Positions 1 through 7,255 of a stretch of 41,788 bases of DNA are shown piece by piece. The position numbers and the translations under genes are program-made. The notes below the pieces were generated by a model. That model searched no databases. It had not been told where the DNA came from and worked only from the letters and a program-made list of their open reading frames with translations. Each line of letters starts with the position of its first letter. Within the stretch, counting starts at the first letter, position 1. The stretch covers positions 1 to 41,788 of IMG/VR virus record IMGVR_UViG_3300031616_000203. One strand, written 5' to 3'. The stretch is from a virus.

Positions 1-558
1 TCACACTGCGACTGAAAATCCGGCGAACGGGTGGTTGGTCACGGATTCAGGGGTTCGGTAGACGAGCCAGCGTTGAATGGCCGTCTCTCTCAAGTAAGAC
101 CGGAACGGATTGGTATCCGTGTACGCTGGTACCGCGGCAGCTGGTTCAGTGCTAATTGTCAGAGCCGCGAAGACATCGCTGTCGAAAAAGCCACCATATT
201 CAGTGATGCGGACAGCCCAGATAGCCAATGCCGCTGTCGTTAGGAAGGCAACCACAGCCCCAATGCGAAGGAACAACGCGCAGCTTCCTGATGACGGGAC
301 GGCAAGCCCCGCCGCGCTGACAACCGCACTTGCTACGCTAGCAAGCCCGATGAGGCTCTGAGCCTTGCCGTCCAAGATGTCTGCACGCTGTTTTTCCCAC
401 TGGCATAGGTTCCACCAGACATCTGCGAAATGCTTGAGCGTGTCATCTGACTGTACGAGATCAAGTCGCGGGTAGGCGACCGCCTTTATGAACTCGAGTT
501 CATCTCCGTCCAAACCCCGGACGGGTTCCTCACCAAGTTTGGATGATGGTTCTGACAT
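1..558 (-). CDS. Two-helix membrane protein of unknown function, left of the phage end
   Basis: I do not recognise a named family. From the ATG at 558 the product is 185 aa: a charged N-terminal part, a helix with W-W-N-L-C-Q-W-E-K at about 48-56, two hydrophobic segments at about 67-87 and 94-115, and a C-terminal soluble tail. This helix, two-membrane-helix, helix layout occurs in many small membrane proteins, including effectors of nucleotide-signalling defence systems, but no catalytic motif is visible. The frame stays open to an ATG at 939; the extra 127 residues are rich in Arg and Ser and look less gene-like, and neither start has a clear ribosome site. It lies outside the repeat array that probably marks the phage end, so it may be a host gene or a gene carried at the edge of the phage. 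Confidence 0.5.
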   Translation of the reverse strand: MSEPSSKLGEEPVRGLDGDELEFIKAVAYPRLDLVQSDDTLKHFADVWWNLCQWEKQRADILDGKAQSLIGLASVASAVVSAAGLAVPSSGSCALFLRIGAVVAFLTTAALAIWAVRITEYGGFFDSDVFAALTISTEPAAAVPAYTDTNPFRSYLRETAIQRWLVYRTPESVTNHPFAGFSVAV

Positions 559-1131
559 TCGCGTTAACGTGCAGACACCGACGAATGTGCAGTAGTCACT
601 GCGGTTTTCCATCATCCGCATGGGTGAAGACAAGCGTGGCTGTGTCTGCTTGGCCGCCCGTCGTTTGGCTGCGAGCAGGCCCGCTTGCAGCCGATCCTTT
701 GTAGCAATCGAGATGACCAGTTTGAACCTGCTGTCATAAACGCTGCGAAGGTCGTTCGAGATCATGACGTGGAAGTCAAGGCGACCTCGCAGATCAAGCG
801 GAACATTCACTCGGAAGCCGAGTACGTCCCAACGATGCGATGAAGGTGAGAGGCGAGGCCACGTCGATTCACGCTGCACCTGGTGTGAGGCGACAGAGAG
901 GGGCGGACCTGCGGGAAGAGGCGGGATATAGCGGGGCATGCGGGGAAAAGGTCCGGCCGATCAGGCACTTAGGTGGCTTCTGAGGCTGTTGGGCAGTTTG
1001 AGCCGGCGACGCGCTCAAATCGGGCTGGCGACGAGCCACGGCGCCGGCTGGTGCCCTTGCCGGCAGGCTGCCCGCCGGCCCGTTCTTACCTCGGTGGAAG
1101 GCCTTTGTGGCCACTCGATCGGTCCGGCGGG
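559..1131. other. Non-coding stretch probably containing the host/phage junction
   Basis: No convincing gene is seen between the membrane protein and the repeat array. Short open frames here are on both strands, lack ribosome sites and have shadow-like composition. Mu-type phages end in 5'-TG close to the outermost transposase-binding site, so the left terminus should lie shortly before 1132. A TGTGGCC at 1106-1112 is a candidate, but the exact end cannot be fixed without the right end or an empty site. Confidence 0.4.
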
Positions 1132-1260
1132 CACTTTCCTTTTGCGGGCGAGAAAAGAAAGCTGGCTTTCCTTTCTCCCGGGAACTTTCCTTTCGTGCTG
1201 TTCTACCTATGACGCGAGCACCTGCCAGGCGAGCAAATCGGCCGGCGAGAAAGGAAAGTG
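1132..1260. repeat. CTTTCCTTT repeat array, candidate transposase-binding phage end
   Basis: The 9-mer CTTTCCTTT occurs four times: direct at 1134-1142, 1166-1174 and 1185-1193, and inverted at 1250-1258. A degenerate inverted copy (agctttcttttctcg on the minus strand) lies at about 1149-1163. Three copies extend into similar flanks such as CTTTCCTTTCTC. Multiple short transposase sites in mixed orientation within about 150 bp of a terminus are what Mu-family ends look like. The position outside the last early gene fits an attL-type end. That MuA-like protein binds here is inference. Confidence 0.6.
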
Positions 1261-1270
1261 AATCGGCCAC

Positions 1271-1293
1271 AAAAAAGCCCCCAGAAGGGGGCT
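1271..1293 (-). terminator. Rho-independent terminator of the early operon
   Basis: On the minus strand AGCCCCC, a 4-base loop TTCT and GGGGGCT are followed by a run of six T. The perfect 7-bp GC-rich stem lies 23 bp beyond the stop of the Mor gene and should end the leftward early transcript before it crosses the phage end. Confidence 0.85.
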
Positions 1294-1315
1294 AAAAATC
1301 AGGCAGAACACCTGA

Positions 1316-1750
1316 TCAAGGGAGATTTACAGGCCGTTTAAGCACCCGCCAGACCTGGCCTTCGGTCATGCCGTATTTGCGGGCCAGGGCGGGCGGTTTG
1401 AGGCCTGCGGCGTGGTCTTTGATGAGGGCGCGATCGCGTACCAGCTGCATGGCCTTCTTGGCGAGCGGCACCTGGACTTCGATGTTTCCCCACCTGGTGG
1501 CGAAGGCCTGGGCAGCGGTCGGCCCGACGATCTCTTCGAGGTACTGGTAGCGGCTGCTTGCGCGTTTGAGCGGCCAGCCCGGCACGGTGAGGCGCAGGCC
1601 GCCCATCTCGGAGATCAGCGCCATCGTGGCGGCTTCGCCCATGATGGCGACCATCTCGCGGGCGATCGGGGGCAGCACATCACTCGCCTGCACGACGGCG
1701 CGGCCCGCGGGCGTGTTGGCTGGGTCGAAGAGGCTGAGCTGCTCACTCAT
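1316..1750 (-). CDS. mor: Mor-family transcription activator
   Basis: A 144-aa protein of the Mor/C family, which in phage Mu binds a dyad upstream of middle or late promoters and recruits RNA polymerase. The central part (M-V-A-I-M-G-E-A-A-T-M-A-L-I, then G-G-L-R-L-T-V-P) is the family's dimerisation region. The C-terminal part, A-R-K-Y-G-M-T-E-G-Q-V-W-R-V-L, is a helix-turn-helix. The ATG at 1750 overlaps the upstream stop as ATGA. It is the last gene of the early operon, as expected for an activator that switches on late genes. No separate C gene is seen, so it probably serves the late promoters at 13136 and 25677. Confidence 0.9.
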   Translation of the reverse strand: MSEQLSLFDPANTPAGRAVVQASDVLPPIAREMVAIMGEAATMALISEMGGLRLTVPGWPLKRASSRYQYLEEIVGPTAAQAFATRWGNIEVQVPLAKKAMQLVRDRALIKDHAAGLKPPALARKYGMTEGQVWRVLKRPVNLP

Positions 1751-2004
1751 CTGCGTATTCCATGCGCAGAACTGGGTGGCTTTCGCGCAGGCCTGAAGTC
1801 GGGGCCTTTGGGACAAGCGATCAGGCCGCGCCTGTCGAGCCAGTCGTCAACCATCTGCTGACCGATCTCTGAAGCTGTGACCTTGACGACATGAGGGATG
1901 TGGAAGGGCGCGGCCAAGAGCACGACCAGCATGCCGACGACGGTGCCGGCGATCACGCCGATGACCACGGCCAGCAGGACGGGGAAGAAGACGGCGTCGG
2001 TCAT
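1747..2004 (-). CDS. Small single-pass membrane protein
   Basis: 85 aa; hydrophobic segment at about 5-34 (V-F-F-P-V-L-L-A-V-V-I-G-V-I-A-G), then a soluble tail with D-D-W-L-D-R-R. Start overlaps the GemA stop (ATGA) and its own stop overlaps the Mor start, so it is part of the coupled early operon. Function unknown; no family recognised. Confidence 0.7.
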   Translation of the reverse strand: MTDAVFFPVLLAVVIGVIAGTVVGMLVVLLAAPFHIPHVVKVTASEIGQQMVDDWLDRRGLIACPKGPDFRPARKPPSSAHGIRR

Positions 2005-2507
2005 GGCTTGCGCGGCTTGAAGGTGATGCCGTGGCGTGCCTGCTCGGCACCGAGCGCGGCGATGACGGCGTGCAGCTGCTCGGGCGTGCACCACTCATAG
2101 AACTGCACCTTGAACATCTGTTGTGCGATGCCGTCGGCGTAGGTGTCGGGCTTGCGGCCCAGGCTGATCAGCTGCGCGCGCACCTTGCGGCACATCGGCG
2201 CCACGGCCTCGCTGGGCGTCGGCCGGCGTGGCTTCTGGGCAGGTTTGCGATTTGGTGCAAGTTGCGGTGCGGCGGCGCTGGCCGCGTGCTTGGGCTCGGG
2301 CTTGCTGCCCGACCAACCGCAGCGGATGAAGTGCTCGATCAGGCGCTTGCGGCCGGTGAAGTCGAGGTCGGCGCTGGAGCGCACGCGCGCCACCGCGAAC
2401 ATCACGTCTCGGTACTCTTCATCGGTGTAGCCGAGGGCCTTCTTGGCGATGTGGATGCGCGCCAGGTCGGCCTTGCGGGCGCCATCGTTGTCGACGACCG
2501 ATTTCAC
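2001..2507 (-). CDS. gemA: GemA family protein (DUF1018)
   Basis: 168 aa. In Mu, GemA modulates host gene expression and DNA supercoiling during lytic growth. The N-terminal block R-K-A-D-L-A-R-I-H-I-A-K-K-A-L-G with Y-T-D-E-E-Y-R-D, then G-R-K-R-L-I-E-H-F, is the family signature. The C-terminal block (K-V-R-A-Q-L-I-S-L-G to F-Y-E-W-C-T-P-E-Q-L) is also typical, and a Lys/Pro-rich linker separates the two. The start is a GTG that forms a GTGA overlap with the upstream stop; no ATG fits the family N-terminus. In Mu-like phages it lies just before mor, as here. Confidence 0.9.
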   Translation of the reverse strand: MKSVVDNDGARKADLARIHIAKKALGYTDEEYRDVMFAVARVRSSADLDFTGRKRLIEHFIRCGWSGSKPEPKHAASAAAPQLAPNRKPAQKPRRPTPSEAVAPMCRKVRAQLISLGRKPDTYADGIAQQMFKVQFYEWCTPEQLHAVIAALGAEQARHGITFKPRKP

Positions 2508-2803
2508 TTGGAGACCTCCAGCCCGGTGAACAGACCACGCTGCGGTGATTGGTGGGTGTGCTCGGCGTGGTGCTTGGGGCAGAAGTGGCGGTTGCGGCCG
2601 ACCTGGTGGGCGTGGTTCTCGCACAGCGGCGCGTCACACGTCGATTCGCCGACCTTCCAGTCGCACAGGTACGAACTGATGTCGCAGCAACAGACCATCG
2701 TGCCAGTGCTCTCCTGCACCTTGGCCACGCAGGGTGCTGGCGGCTTGCGCCGACCACCGAACTTGATGTGCATCACCATGCCGTTGACTCTGTAGAACGG
2801 CAT
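2504..2803 (-). CDS. Cys/His-rich small protein, probable zinc binder
   Basis: 99 aa with many potential metal ligands: Cys at 25, 38, 39, 40, 47, 56, 61 and 75 and a His cluster (64, 66, 78, 79, 82, 84). Pairs such as C-x4-C-E-N-H and F-C-P-K-H-H suggest at least one zinc site. The ATG at 2803 overlaps the upstream stop and the stop overlaps the GemA GTG. The function is unknown. It is one of several small zinc-finger-like proteins in this part of the operon. Confidence 0.75.
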   Translation of the reverse strand: MPFYRVNGMVMHIKFGGRRKPPAPCVAKVQESTGTMVCCCDISSYLCDWKVGESTCDAPLCENHAHQVGRNRHFCPKHHAEHTHQSPQRGLFTGLEVSK

Positions 2804-2988
2804 CACGGCCACCTCTTGGAATGGCCGACGTGAAAGCCACTGCAGAACTTGCAGCGGTACACGTCCATGCGGCCCTGGTAGCCCCGGGTTCGGTTGAGCT
2901 GGTCGATGTGGGCCTTGCCGGCCGTGTCCGACGGATGACGGACCTTGCCGGTGCAGCTCTTGCGGCGGAGGCGGCGCTTCGAGGCCAT
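2803..2988 (-). CDS. 61-aa zinc-finger-like basic protein
   Basis: Very basic N-terminus (M-A-S-K-R-R-L-R-R-K) and a C-terminal C46-x2-C49-x3-H53-x2-H56 motif that could hold zinc. Another Cys/His pair (C12, H18) is present. Such small proteins in phage early regions are usually nucleic-acid binders, but no specific role can be assigned. ATGA overlaps at both ends. Confidence 0.75.
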   Translation of the reverse strand: MASKRRLRRKSCTGKVRHPSDTAGKAHIDQLNRTRGYQGRMDVYRCKFCSGFHVGHSKRWP

Positions 2989-3329
2989 CAGAAGGGCAAC
3001 TCCAGCGTGTGCTCGCAGCGTGGTGCCGGTGCCGGGCCCGGCTCATCGGCCGGAGCAAAGGCCGTGCAGCGCGGTTGGCCGTCGATGCCGATCCGCCACT
3101 CTTTGGCCTCGCCGCGGAACGACGCGGCGATGATGTCGCAGCGTTCATCGTCGTCGCAGTCGTCGACGTCCACGCCCTCGCGCATGCTGCGATCGCGGGC
3201 GCACTCGCCACACCAGCTCTCCAGGAAGATGTAGCCTTCGGTGCCGTTGCTGGGCTTGTACTGCTGGCCGCACGCCTTGTCTTCAACGTAGATGCGGGCC
3301 AGCGACTCGGGGAAGATTCCGTGTGGCAT
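2988..3329 (-). CDS. Hypothetical early protein with paired cysteines
   Basis: 113 aa from ATG 3329 (M-P-H-G-I-F-P-E-S). A GTG two codons upstream at 3335 overlaps the previous stop as GTGA and is an equally possible start. An AGGTG just before the ATG could act as ribosome site. The protein has W-C-G-E-C-A, an acidic stretch D-V-D-D-C-D-D-D-E-R-C and a later Cys pair (C in P-R-C and C-E-H). Metal binding is plausible. No function recognised. Confidence 0.7.
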   Translation of the reverse strand: MPHGIFPESLARIYVEDKACGQQYKPSNGTEGYIFLESWCGECARDRSMREGVDVDDCDDDERCDIIAASFRGEAKEWRIGIDGQPRCTAFAPADEPGPAPAPRCEHTLELPF

Positions 3330-3331
3330 GT

Positions 3332-3601
3332 TCACCTTTCAATCAGCAAAGGGCCGCGCGGTGCCGCTGGCGGGGCGTCGGTGGGGCGGGCACGCAGCTG
3401 CGATGCTTTGATGCTCTGGTATTCCACCGACACTTCATCGCCAACGATGTAGGCGTTGCTGCGGCCCTGGTAGTCGTACTCGACGCGAACGGCGCCTTGC
3501 ACCAGCTCGACAAGCTTCAAGCCCTTGGTGGAGGGCATCAGGTAGCTTTCGAAGCCGATCTTCACGACGCACATGGGCACTTGCTTTGGTTTGCTCACCA
3601 T
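3332..3601 (-). CDS. Hypothetical early protein, 89 aa
   Basis: Starts M-V-S-K-P-K-Q-V-P-M. It has a compact beta-rich middle (V-Y-D-Y-Q-G-R-S-N-A-Y type strands) and a Pro/Ala-rich tail. The ATG at 3601 lies 7 bases inside the preceding gene (ATGGTGA), so it is translated in the same coupled chain. No family recognised. Confidence 0.65.
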   Translation of the reverse strand: MVSKPKQVPMCVVKIGFESYLMPSTKGLKLVELVQGAVRVEYDYQGRSNAYIVGDEVSVEYQSIKASQLRARPTDAPPAAPRGPLLIER

Positions 3602-3951
3602 GTCACCTCCACCAACAGGCCCAGGTATTGGAGAGAAGCGTTTGGCTGAATGGCGGTGACCATCTCGTGAGCCATGAGACGCCACAGGCCGAGCTGCAAG
3701 GCGATGTGGTACGCAAGCTGCGCACCGCGCGACTTCTGCCAGCCGGGCAGCAGCGCGATGCCGTCGCACTTCACCAGTTCGGCAATGTCGCGGCGCATGC
3801 ACGGCACCCAGCCGTCTTCGGCATTGGCGTTGATCTCAGCCGGGCTCACCACCTCGTAGCCCAGCTGGCGCAAGCGCGCGGCCTCGGCCTGGAACAGCGG
3901 GTAGTTCAGCTGTGGGATGCCAGTCATCGGGCCGGCGAGGTAGAGCTTCAT
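3595..3951 (-). CDS. DUF4406 protein, nucleoside deoxyribosyltransferase-like fold
   Basis: 118 aa. The N-terminal M-K-L-Y-L-A-G-P-M-T-G strand-loop, the M-R-R-D-I-A-E-L-V-K-C-D-G-I helix-strand and the L-P-G-W-Q-K-S-R-G-A block are the DUF4406 pattern, related to nucleoside 2-deoxyribosyltransferases. In that superfamily a Glu a few residues after G-A acts as nucleophile. Here the sequence is G-A-Q-L-A-Y-H, with Ala where Glu is usual, so a catalytic role is doubtful. It may bind nucleotides or be a degenerate enzyme. ATGA overlap with the gene before it. Confidence 0.75.
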   Translation of the reverse strand: MKLYLAGPMTGIPQLNYPLFQAEAARLRQLGYEVVSPAEINANAEDGWVPCMRRDIAELVKCDGIALLPGWQKSRGAQLAYHIALQLGLWRLMAHEMVTAIQPNASLQYLGLLVEVTW

Positions 3952-4196
3952 AGCGCGCTCCCGCCTTTCCAGTCTTTCCAGCCCTTGTCCGAGGTCCAAT
4001 GCATGAGCGGGCCGGATTCGCCACCAGCGATCGCGATGCGCAGGCTCGGCTTGCTCTCGCCGTGGGAGGCTTGAGCGATCGTTACAGCGGCGGCTAAAAG
4101 ATCGGGCACGTCGACAGCATCGATGTCGAAGGTCGTGATCGTTTTCCACGAACCGCGGGCGTTGATCGCCAGGGTGCAGAGGCGCGGGACGGCCAT
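3948..4196 (-). CDS. Hypothetical early protein, 82 aa
   Basis: A small soluble protein beginning M-A-V-P-R-L-C-T-L-A, ending K-D-W-K-G-G-S-A-L. Its ATG is one base after the DUF3164 stop and its stop overlaps the DUF4406 start. No recognised domain or motif. The tight packing in the operon is the main evidence that it is expressed. Confidence 0.65.
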   Translation of the reverse strand: MAVPRLCTLAINARGSWKTITTFDIDAVDVPDLLAAAVTIAQASHGESKPSLRIAIAGGESGPLMHWTSDKGWKDWKGGSAL

Positions 4197-4197
4197 C

Positions 4198-4821
4198 TCA
4201 CACCGCCGCGATGTCGAGCGAAATACCGACGTACTGGTCGGTGTCGCCCACCCGCTCGTAGAAGCGGATGTACTGCTTGCTGCCGACCACCTGCACCGAT
4301 TCGCCGATGGCCTTCATCGCGCTTTGCCAGCGCGTGTCGGTGATCTCCAGGCGGCGCAGGCCGAGGATGCGGCCGGTGTTGAGGTTGCCTTCCTTGTCGG
4401 TCTGGAAGGCCTGCTGCACCAGCACCTTGATCTCGGGGCTGCTGCCCTGGCTCCAGTCTTCGATGCATGCATCGATCAACGCCTTGGCGGCCTGCAGGCG
4501 TTCGTCGAAGACGATGTTGTCGGCGGTGGCCAGCTGGATCTTGTAGGCGCCGTCGAAGCTGTACAGCGTGATGTTGCCCTTCTTGCCGCCCAGCTTGGCG
4601 TCGTATTGCTCGGCCGACAGATTGGCGAAAGCGGCCACGTCGCCGAACACGCGGCTCTTGAAGGCCTTGAGCAGCTCGTTGGTGGCGCGGGCATGCTTCA
4701 TCAGCTCCTGCACCAGGTCATCGCGTGCGCGGTCGATGGGCTTGACCATCTCGGTAGGCACCAGGTGGCCCTGCGCGTTGCGCAGGTAGCCGGGTGGAAG
4801 GGCGGTGGTCGGTTCAGTCAC
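4198..4821 (-). CDS. DUF3164 family protein
   Basis: 207 aa, GTG start overlapping the upstream stop (GTGA). The N-terminal L-P-P-G-Y-L-R-N-A-Q-G-H-L-V-P block and the long helical region that follows are typical of DUF3164 proteins of Mu-like phages. So are G-K-K-G-N-I-T-L-Y-S-F-D-G and the C-terminal R-L-E-I-T-D-x-R-W block. They are encoded between the transposition genes and gemA/mor. The molecular role is not established; a helical DNA- or protein-binding role in early replication is possible. Confidence 0.85.
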   Translation of the reverse strand: MTEPTTALPPGYLRNAQGHLVPTEMVKPIDRARDDLVQELMKHARATNELLKAFKSRVFGDVAAFANLSAEQYDAKLGGKKGNITLYSFDGAYKIQLATADNIVFDERLQAAKALIDACIEDWSQGSSPEIKVLVQQAFQTDKEGNLNTGRILGLRRLEITDTRWQSAMKAIGESVQVVGSKQYIRFYERVGDTDQYVGISLDIAAV

Positions 4822-5096
4822 GGTGTCGGCTCCTGTGGGGTGGTGGTGATCTGTGATTCGGCGGACAGCACGGCGGCCTCGCGCGCCTGGCGGTAGGCCA
4901 GCACGGTGCTCATGCCACCCGGCTTGCGCGCGGCGCGCGTCATGGCCCGATACGACCGGTAGACGGCCTGCTGCTGGTCTTTGGGCACCAGGTGCCAATG
5001 GCGCACGCACATCAGCTTGCCGCGGTTGACTGGCTTGGCGCAGACGGCGCACGGGTGCTTGTCGTCGGGCTTGATCGGTGGTTTGGTGTCGGTCAT
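4818..5096 (-). CDS. Small C3H zinc-finger-like protein
   Basis: 92 aa. C16-x2-C19-x10-C30-x2-H33 near the N-terminus looks like a treble-clef or ribbon zinc site, and the rest is helical and basic. Starts 4 bases after the previous stop and overlaps the DUF3164 GTG start. Probably nucleic-acid or protein binding; specific role unknown. Confidence 0.7.
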   Translation of the reverse strand: MTDTKPPIKPDDKHPCAVCAKPVNRGKLMCVRHWHLVPKDQQQAVYRSYRAMTRAARKPGGMSTVLAYRQAREAAVLSAESQITTTPQEPTP

Positions 5097-5100
5097 CGCA

Positions 5101-5418
5101 TCAGGCCTGGTTGAGCTTCAACTGCCCGAGCAGGTCGGGCAGGCTGATCTTCTCCATGCGGCTGGCGAGCAGCAGGCTGCGCATCGCGCGGTCGTGCAGG
5201 AACTTGCAGCACTCCTGCAGCTCTTCGGGTGTTACCGCGAGGTAGTAGCCGGTCTCGGGCGTGGCGCAAATAGCGATGCCCTGCTCGCGCAGCTCGCCGA
5301 CCAGGCTGCGCAGGTCGCGCTCGGTGATCTCGGCGATGCACGCGAGGTGTCGGGCCGTCACGCCGCGGTCGCGGCCCTGGTGGTGGCTCAGCAGGTTGAG
5401 CAGCGCGGCGGCGTTCAC
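5101..5418 (-). CDS. Winged-helix-like early protein
   Basis: 105 aa, GTG start in a GTGA overlap with the upstream stop. The part V-T-A-R-H-L-A-C-I-A-E-I-T-E-R-D-L-R-S-L-V-G-E-L-R-E-Q-G followed by a short beta hairpin (I-A-I-C-A-T-P-E-T-G-Y-Y-L-A) is a winged-helix DNA-binding pattern. The C-terminal helices may dimerise. Probably a regulator or replication accessory of the early operon. Confidence 0.7.
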   Translation of the reverse strand: MNAAALLNLLSHHQGRDRGVTARHLACIAEITERDLRSLVGELREQGIAICATPETGYYLAVTPEELQECCKFLHDRAMRSLLLASRMEKISLPDLLGQLKLNQA

Positions 5419-5633
5419 GGCTGGGCCTCGGGTTGCGTGACGTGGATGCCATAGCTGTCGATGTCGCCCACCAGCGCGTGCTGCAGCTGGCCCTGCGCCA
5501 CCAGCTGGTCGCAGATGGGCTTGATCTTGTGCATCGGCGTCAGCGTGCGGCCGGCCAGCCAGTTCAGCGACACCCACTGCCCGTCGTGCGCGTCGACGTG
5601 GATCAGGATGAGGGCGATCAGCGCGTGGCTCAT
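5415..5633 (-). CDS. 72-aa hypothetical early protein
   Basis: Begins M-S-H-A-L-I-A-L-I-L-I-H-V-D. The pattern W-V-S-L-N-W-L-A-G-R-T-L-T-P then K-P-I-C-D-Q-L-V-A-Q-G-Q-L resembles half of a winged helix, so DNA binding is possible. Stop/start overlaps at both ends (ATGA before, GTGA after). No named family. Confidence 0.65.
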   Translation of the reverse strand: MSHALIALILIHVDAHDGQWVSLNWLAGRTLTPMHKIKPICDQLVAQGQLQHALVGDIDSYGIHVTQPEAQP

Positions 5634-6382
5634 GACAGCGCCTCCGTCAGTTTGACCGTGTCGGTGCCGCGGATCAGGTCGAGGTACTTGAAGAGCTTCT
5701 TGGCGTGCTCGATCGGCAGATTCACCTCGGTGTAGCCGCTCATGATGTACAGCTCGCCATCGCTGTTCAGCGAGGCCAGGAAGGTGTCGTTCGGCGGCAG
5801 GGCCGAGACCTGATAGGCCGGCAGGTCCGGGGCTTCACCGGGTGTCGGGTCTGCAGTCCCTGTGATCGCCTGGCTGAACGGCAGCCCCCAGCCGAGTGCA
5901 GGTGTGGCGCCCGAGTTGACCTGGTTGAACTGCTTGGCGGCTGCACCAGCTGCAGCGCCGCGGGCACGCTGTTCGCTGCTGCTCTTCTTGAGCTTCGTCG
6001 GTTCCTTGGGCTTGCCGGCGCTCGCCTTCGCCAGGCTGAAAACCGAGTTGACGGCACCGGGCGCAATCGGGCCGGCGGTCGTCGCCGCGGCCCTGTCTTC
6101 ATCGTCCATCGGTTCGCTCAGCCACAGCGGCGGCATCTCGCCTTTGGGCACCTTGCACATCGACGTGATCGCGTAGTGCCCCCAGCGGTTGGCGCCCCGG
6201 AATTCGATGTAGTCGTTTTTGCGCAGCGAGCTCAGCGCCGATTCGATGGCGCTCTCTGCAATCACGCCGGTGAAGCGCTCGTAGATCGCACGAGTGACCA
6301 TGCCGCGGTGACCGGCAGCTGCCACGGCGTGCCACACCTTCGACGAGTGCTCTGACAGCGTGCGTTGAAGACCGGCAGCCAT
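5630..6382 (-). CDS. Winged-helix early protein with long linker
   Basis: 250 aa. The N-terminal ~75 residues (S-K-V-W-H-A-V-A-A-A-G to S-L-R-K-N-D-Y-I-E-F) form a clear winged helix. A low-complexity Ala/Lys/Ser linker follows, and the C-terminal ~60 residues (D-T-F-L-A-S-L-N-S-D-G-E-L) form a second small domain. Likely a DNA-binding protein of the early operon. ATGA overlap with the membrane-protein gene upstream and the 72-aa gene downstream. Confidence 0.75.
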   Translation of the reverse strand: MAAGLQRTLSEHSSKVWHAVAAAGHRGMVTRAIYERFTGVIAESAIESALSSLRKNDYIEFRGANRWGHYAITSMCKVPKGEMPPLWLSEPMDDEDRAAATTAGPIAPGAVNSVFSLAKASAGKPKEPTKLKKSSSEQRARGAAAGAAAKQFNQVNSGATPALGWGLPFSQAITGTADPTPGEAPDLPAYQVSALPPNDTFLASLNSDGELYIMSGYTEVNLPIEHAKKLFKYLDLIRGTDTVKLTEALS

Positions 6383-6699
6383 CACAAGCCCCCCCGCATC
6401 GCCAAGCACACCTGCGCGAGCTGCAAGCCCTCGGGCTGGCTGTTGATCGCGGCCACGGCATCGGCCATGCCAGCCTCGTACGCCCGCACCAGCTCGGGCG
6501 TGCCCTTGAGTCGCTGGCGCTCCAGCTTGGCGGCCTGCAGCACGCGCGCGTCGGATTTCTCATCGACGCGGCCGGCGTACACCAGCACGCCCACCACGCA
6601 GAGCGTGCCCGCCACGCCCCAGGCCCAGTCGCCCAAGCGGCTGCGGCGGGTGCGGATCACGTGTTGCGACTGATGACGGATAAAAAGTCTGCTCAGCAT
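6382..6699 (-). CDS. Small single-pass membrane protein
   Basis: 105 aa. Basic N-terminus with many Arg, one membrane segment at about 29-44 (W-G-V-A-G-T-L-C-V-V-G-V-L-V-Y-A), then a helical soluble tail. By the positive-inside rule the N-terminus faces the cytoplasm. The role is unknown; superinfection or host interaction is possible. Starts inside the end of the preceding HTH gene. Confidence 0.65.
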   Translation of the reverse strand: MLSRLFIRHQSQHVIRTRRSRLGDWAWGVAGTLCVVGVLVYAGRVDEKSDARVLQAAKLERQRLKGTPELVRAYEAGMADAVAAINSQPEGLQLAQVCLAMRGGL

Positions 6700-7070
6700 T
6701 TGTTCGCTCCTGTGCTGTCTTTGCGGTTGGGGCAGGTCTTGCAGGCGCGGTGCAGCCGCACCCGCAAGGGGTTCGTGAAAACGACCTTGCGGCGCTGTTC
6801 GTCCAGGCAGTCCTTGGTACTCAGCTCGCCGAGCACCGGGCATTGCACAGTCACGTTCATCAGCACGCCGCGGATGCGCTGTTCCAGCGTGTCGATGTCG
6901 CCGCGGTACTTGCCCTTGAGCGCCTGGTTGATGAGCGAGGCGCTCACCCCCAGCGCTTCGGCCACGGCGACCTGGGTGCCGAGGTGGCTGATGGCGCGCT
7001 GCAGCGCGTCGAGCGACTCGGGCGACAGCGCGCGCGGCTGCCGCAGGTGGATGGGGCTGGCCGTGCTCAT
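6693..7070 (-). CDS. HTH protein resembling the N-terminal domain of MuB
   Basis: 125 aa. Residues about 20-70 form a helix-turn-helix: G-T-Q-V-A-V-A-E-A-L-G-V-S-A-S-L-I-N-Q-A-L, then G-K-Y-R-G-D. MuB of phage Mu has the same kind of HTH with K-Y-N-G-D at its N-terminus, and the ATPase of this phage lacks it. The C-terminal half carries Cys at 77, 88, 110 and 113 in a P-V-L-G-E and R-A-C-K-T-C-P context, a likely metal site. Probably a DNA-binding partner in transposition or early control. ATGA overlap upstream. Confidence 0.75.
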   Translation of the reverse strand: MSTASPIHLRQPRALSPESLDALQRAISHLGTQVAVAEALGVSASLINQALKGKYRGDIDTLEQRIRGVLMNVTVQCPVLGELSTKDCLDEQRRKVVFTNPLRVRLHRACKTCPNRKDSTGANKC

Positions 7071-7255
7071 AAGTCAGCGATCTCTCTCGTCGTGCGGAAG
7101 TCGGCCACCAGGGCGCGCTTGAGTTCAGCGAGCCAGCGCACGACCACCATCACCAGCTCGATCGCGAGGTAGAGCACCCGCAGCGGCAGCAAGATGTTCA
7201 GCCAGTAGGCGACCAGCACCAGCCAGATCACGCAGATTTCAAGCGTCGAGCGCAT
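7067..7255 (-). CDS. 62-aa membrane peptide
   Basis: Mostly hydrophobic from residue 5 to about 40 (I-C-V-I-W-L-V-L-V-A-Y-W-L-N-I-L-L-P-L-R-V split by one Arg), probably one or two membrane helices, then a basic tail. Overlaps the preceding gene by 17 bases and the following by 4. Unknown role. Confidence 0.6.
   Translation of the reverse strand: MRSTLEICVIWLVLVAYWLNILLPLRVLYLAIELVMVVVRWLAELKRALVADFRTTREIADL

Noticed and set aside
1106-1112. TGTGGCC as the exact phage terminus
   Set aside because: It fits the 5'-TG rule and distance to the repeats, but many TG dinucleotides do; without the right end the call cannot be supported.
938-1295. Short plus and minus open frames in the phage-end region
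   Set aside because: They overlap each other and the repeat array, have no ribosome site and no protein-like pattern.
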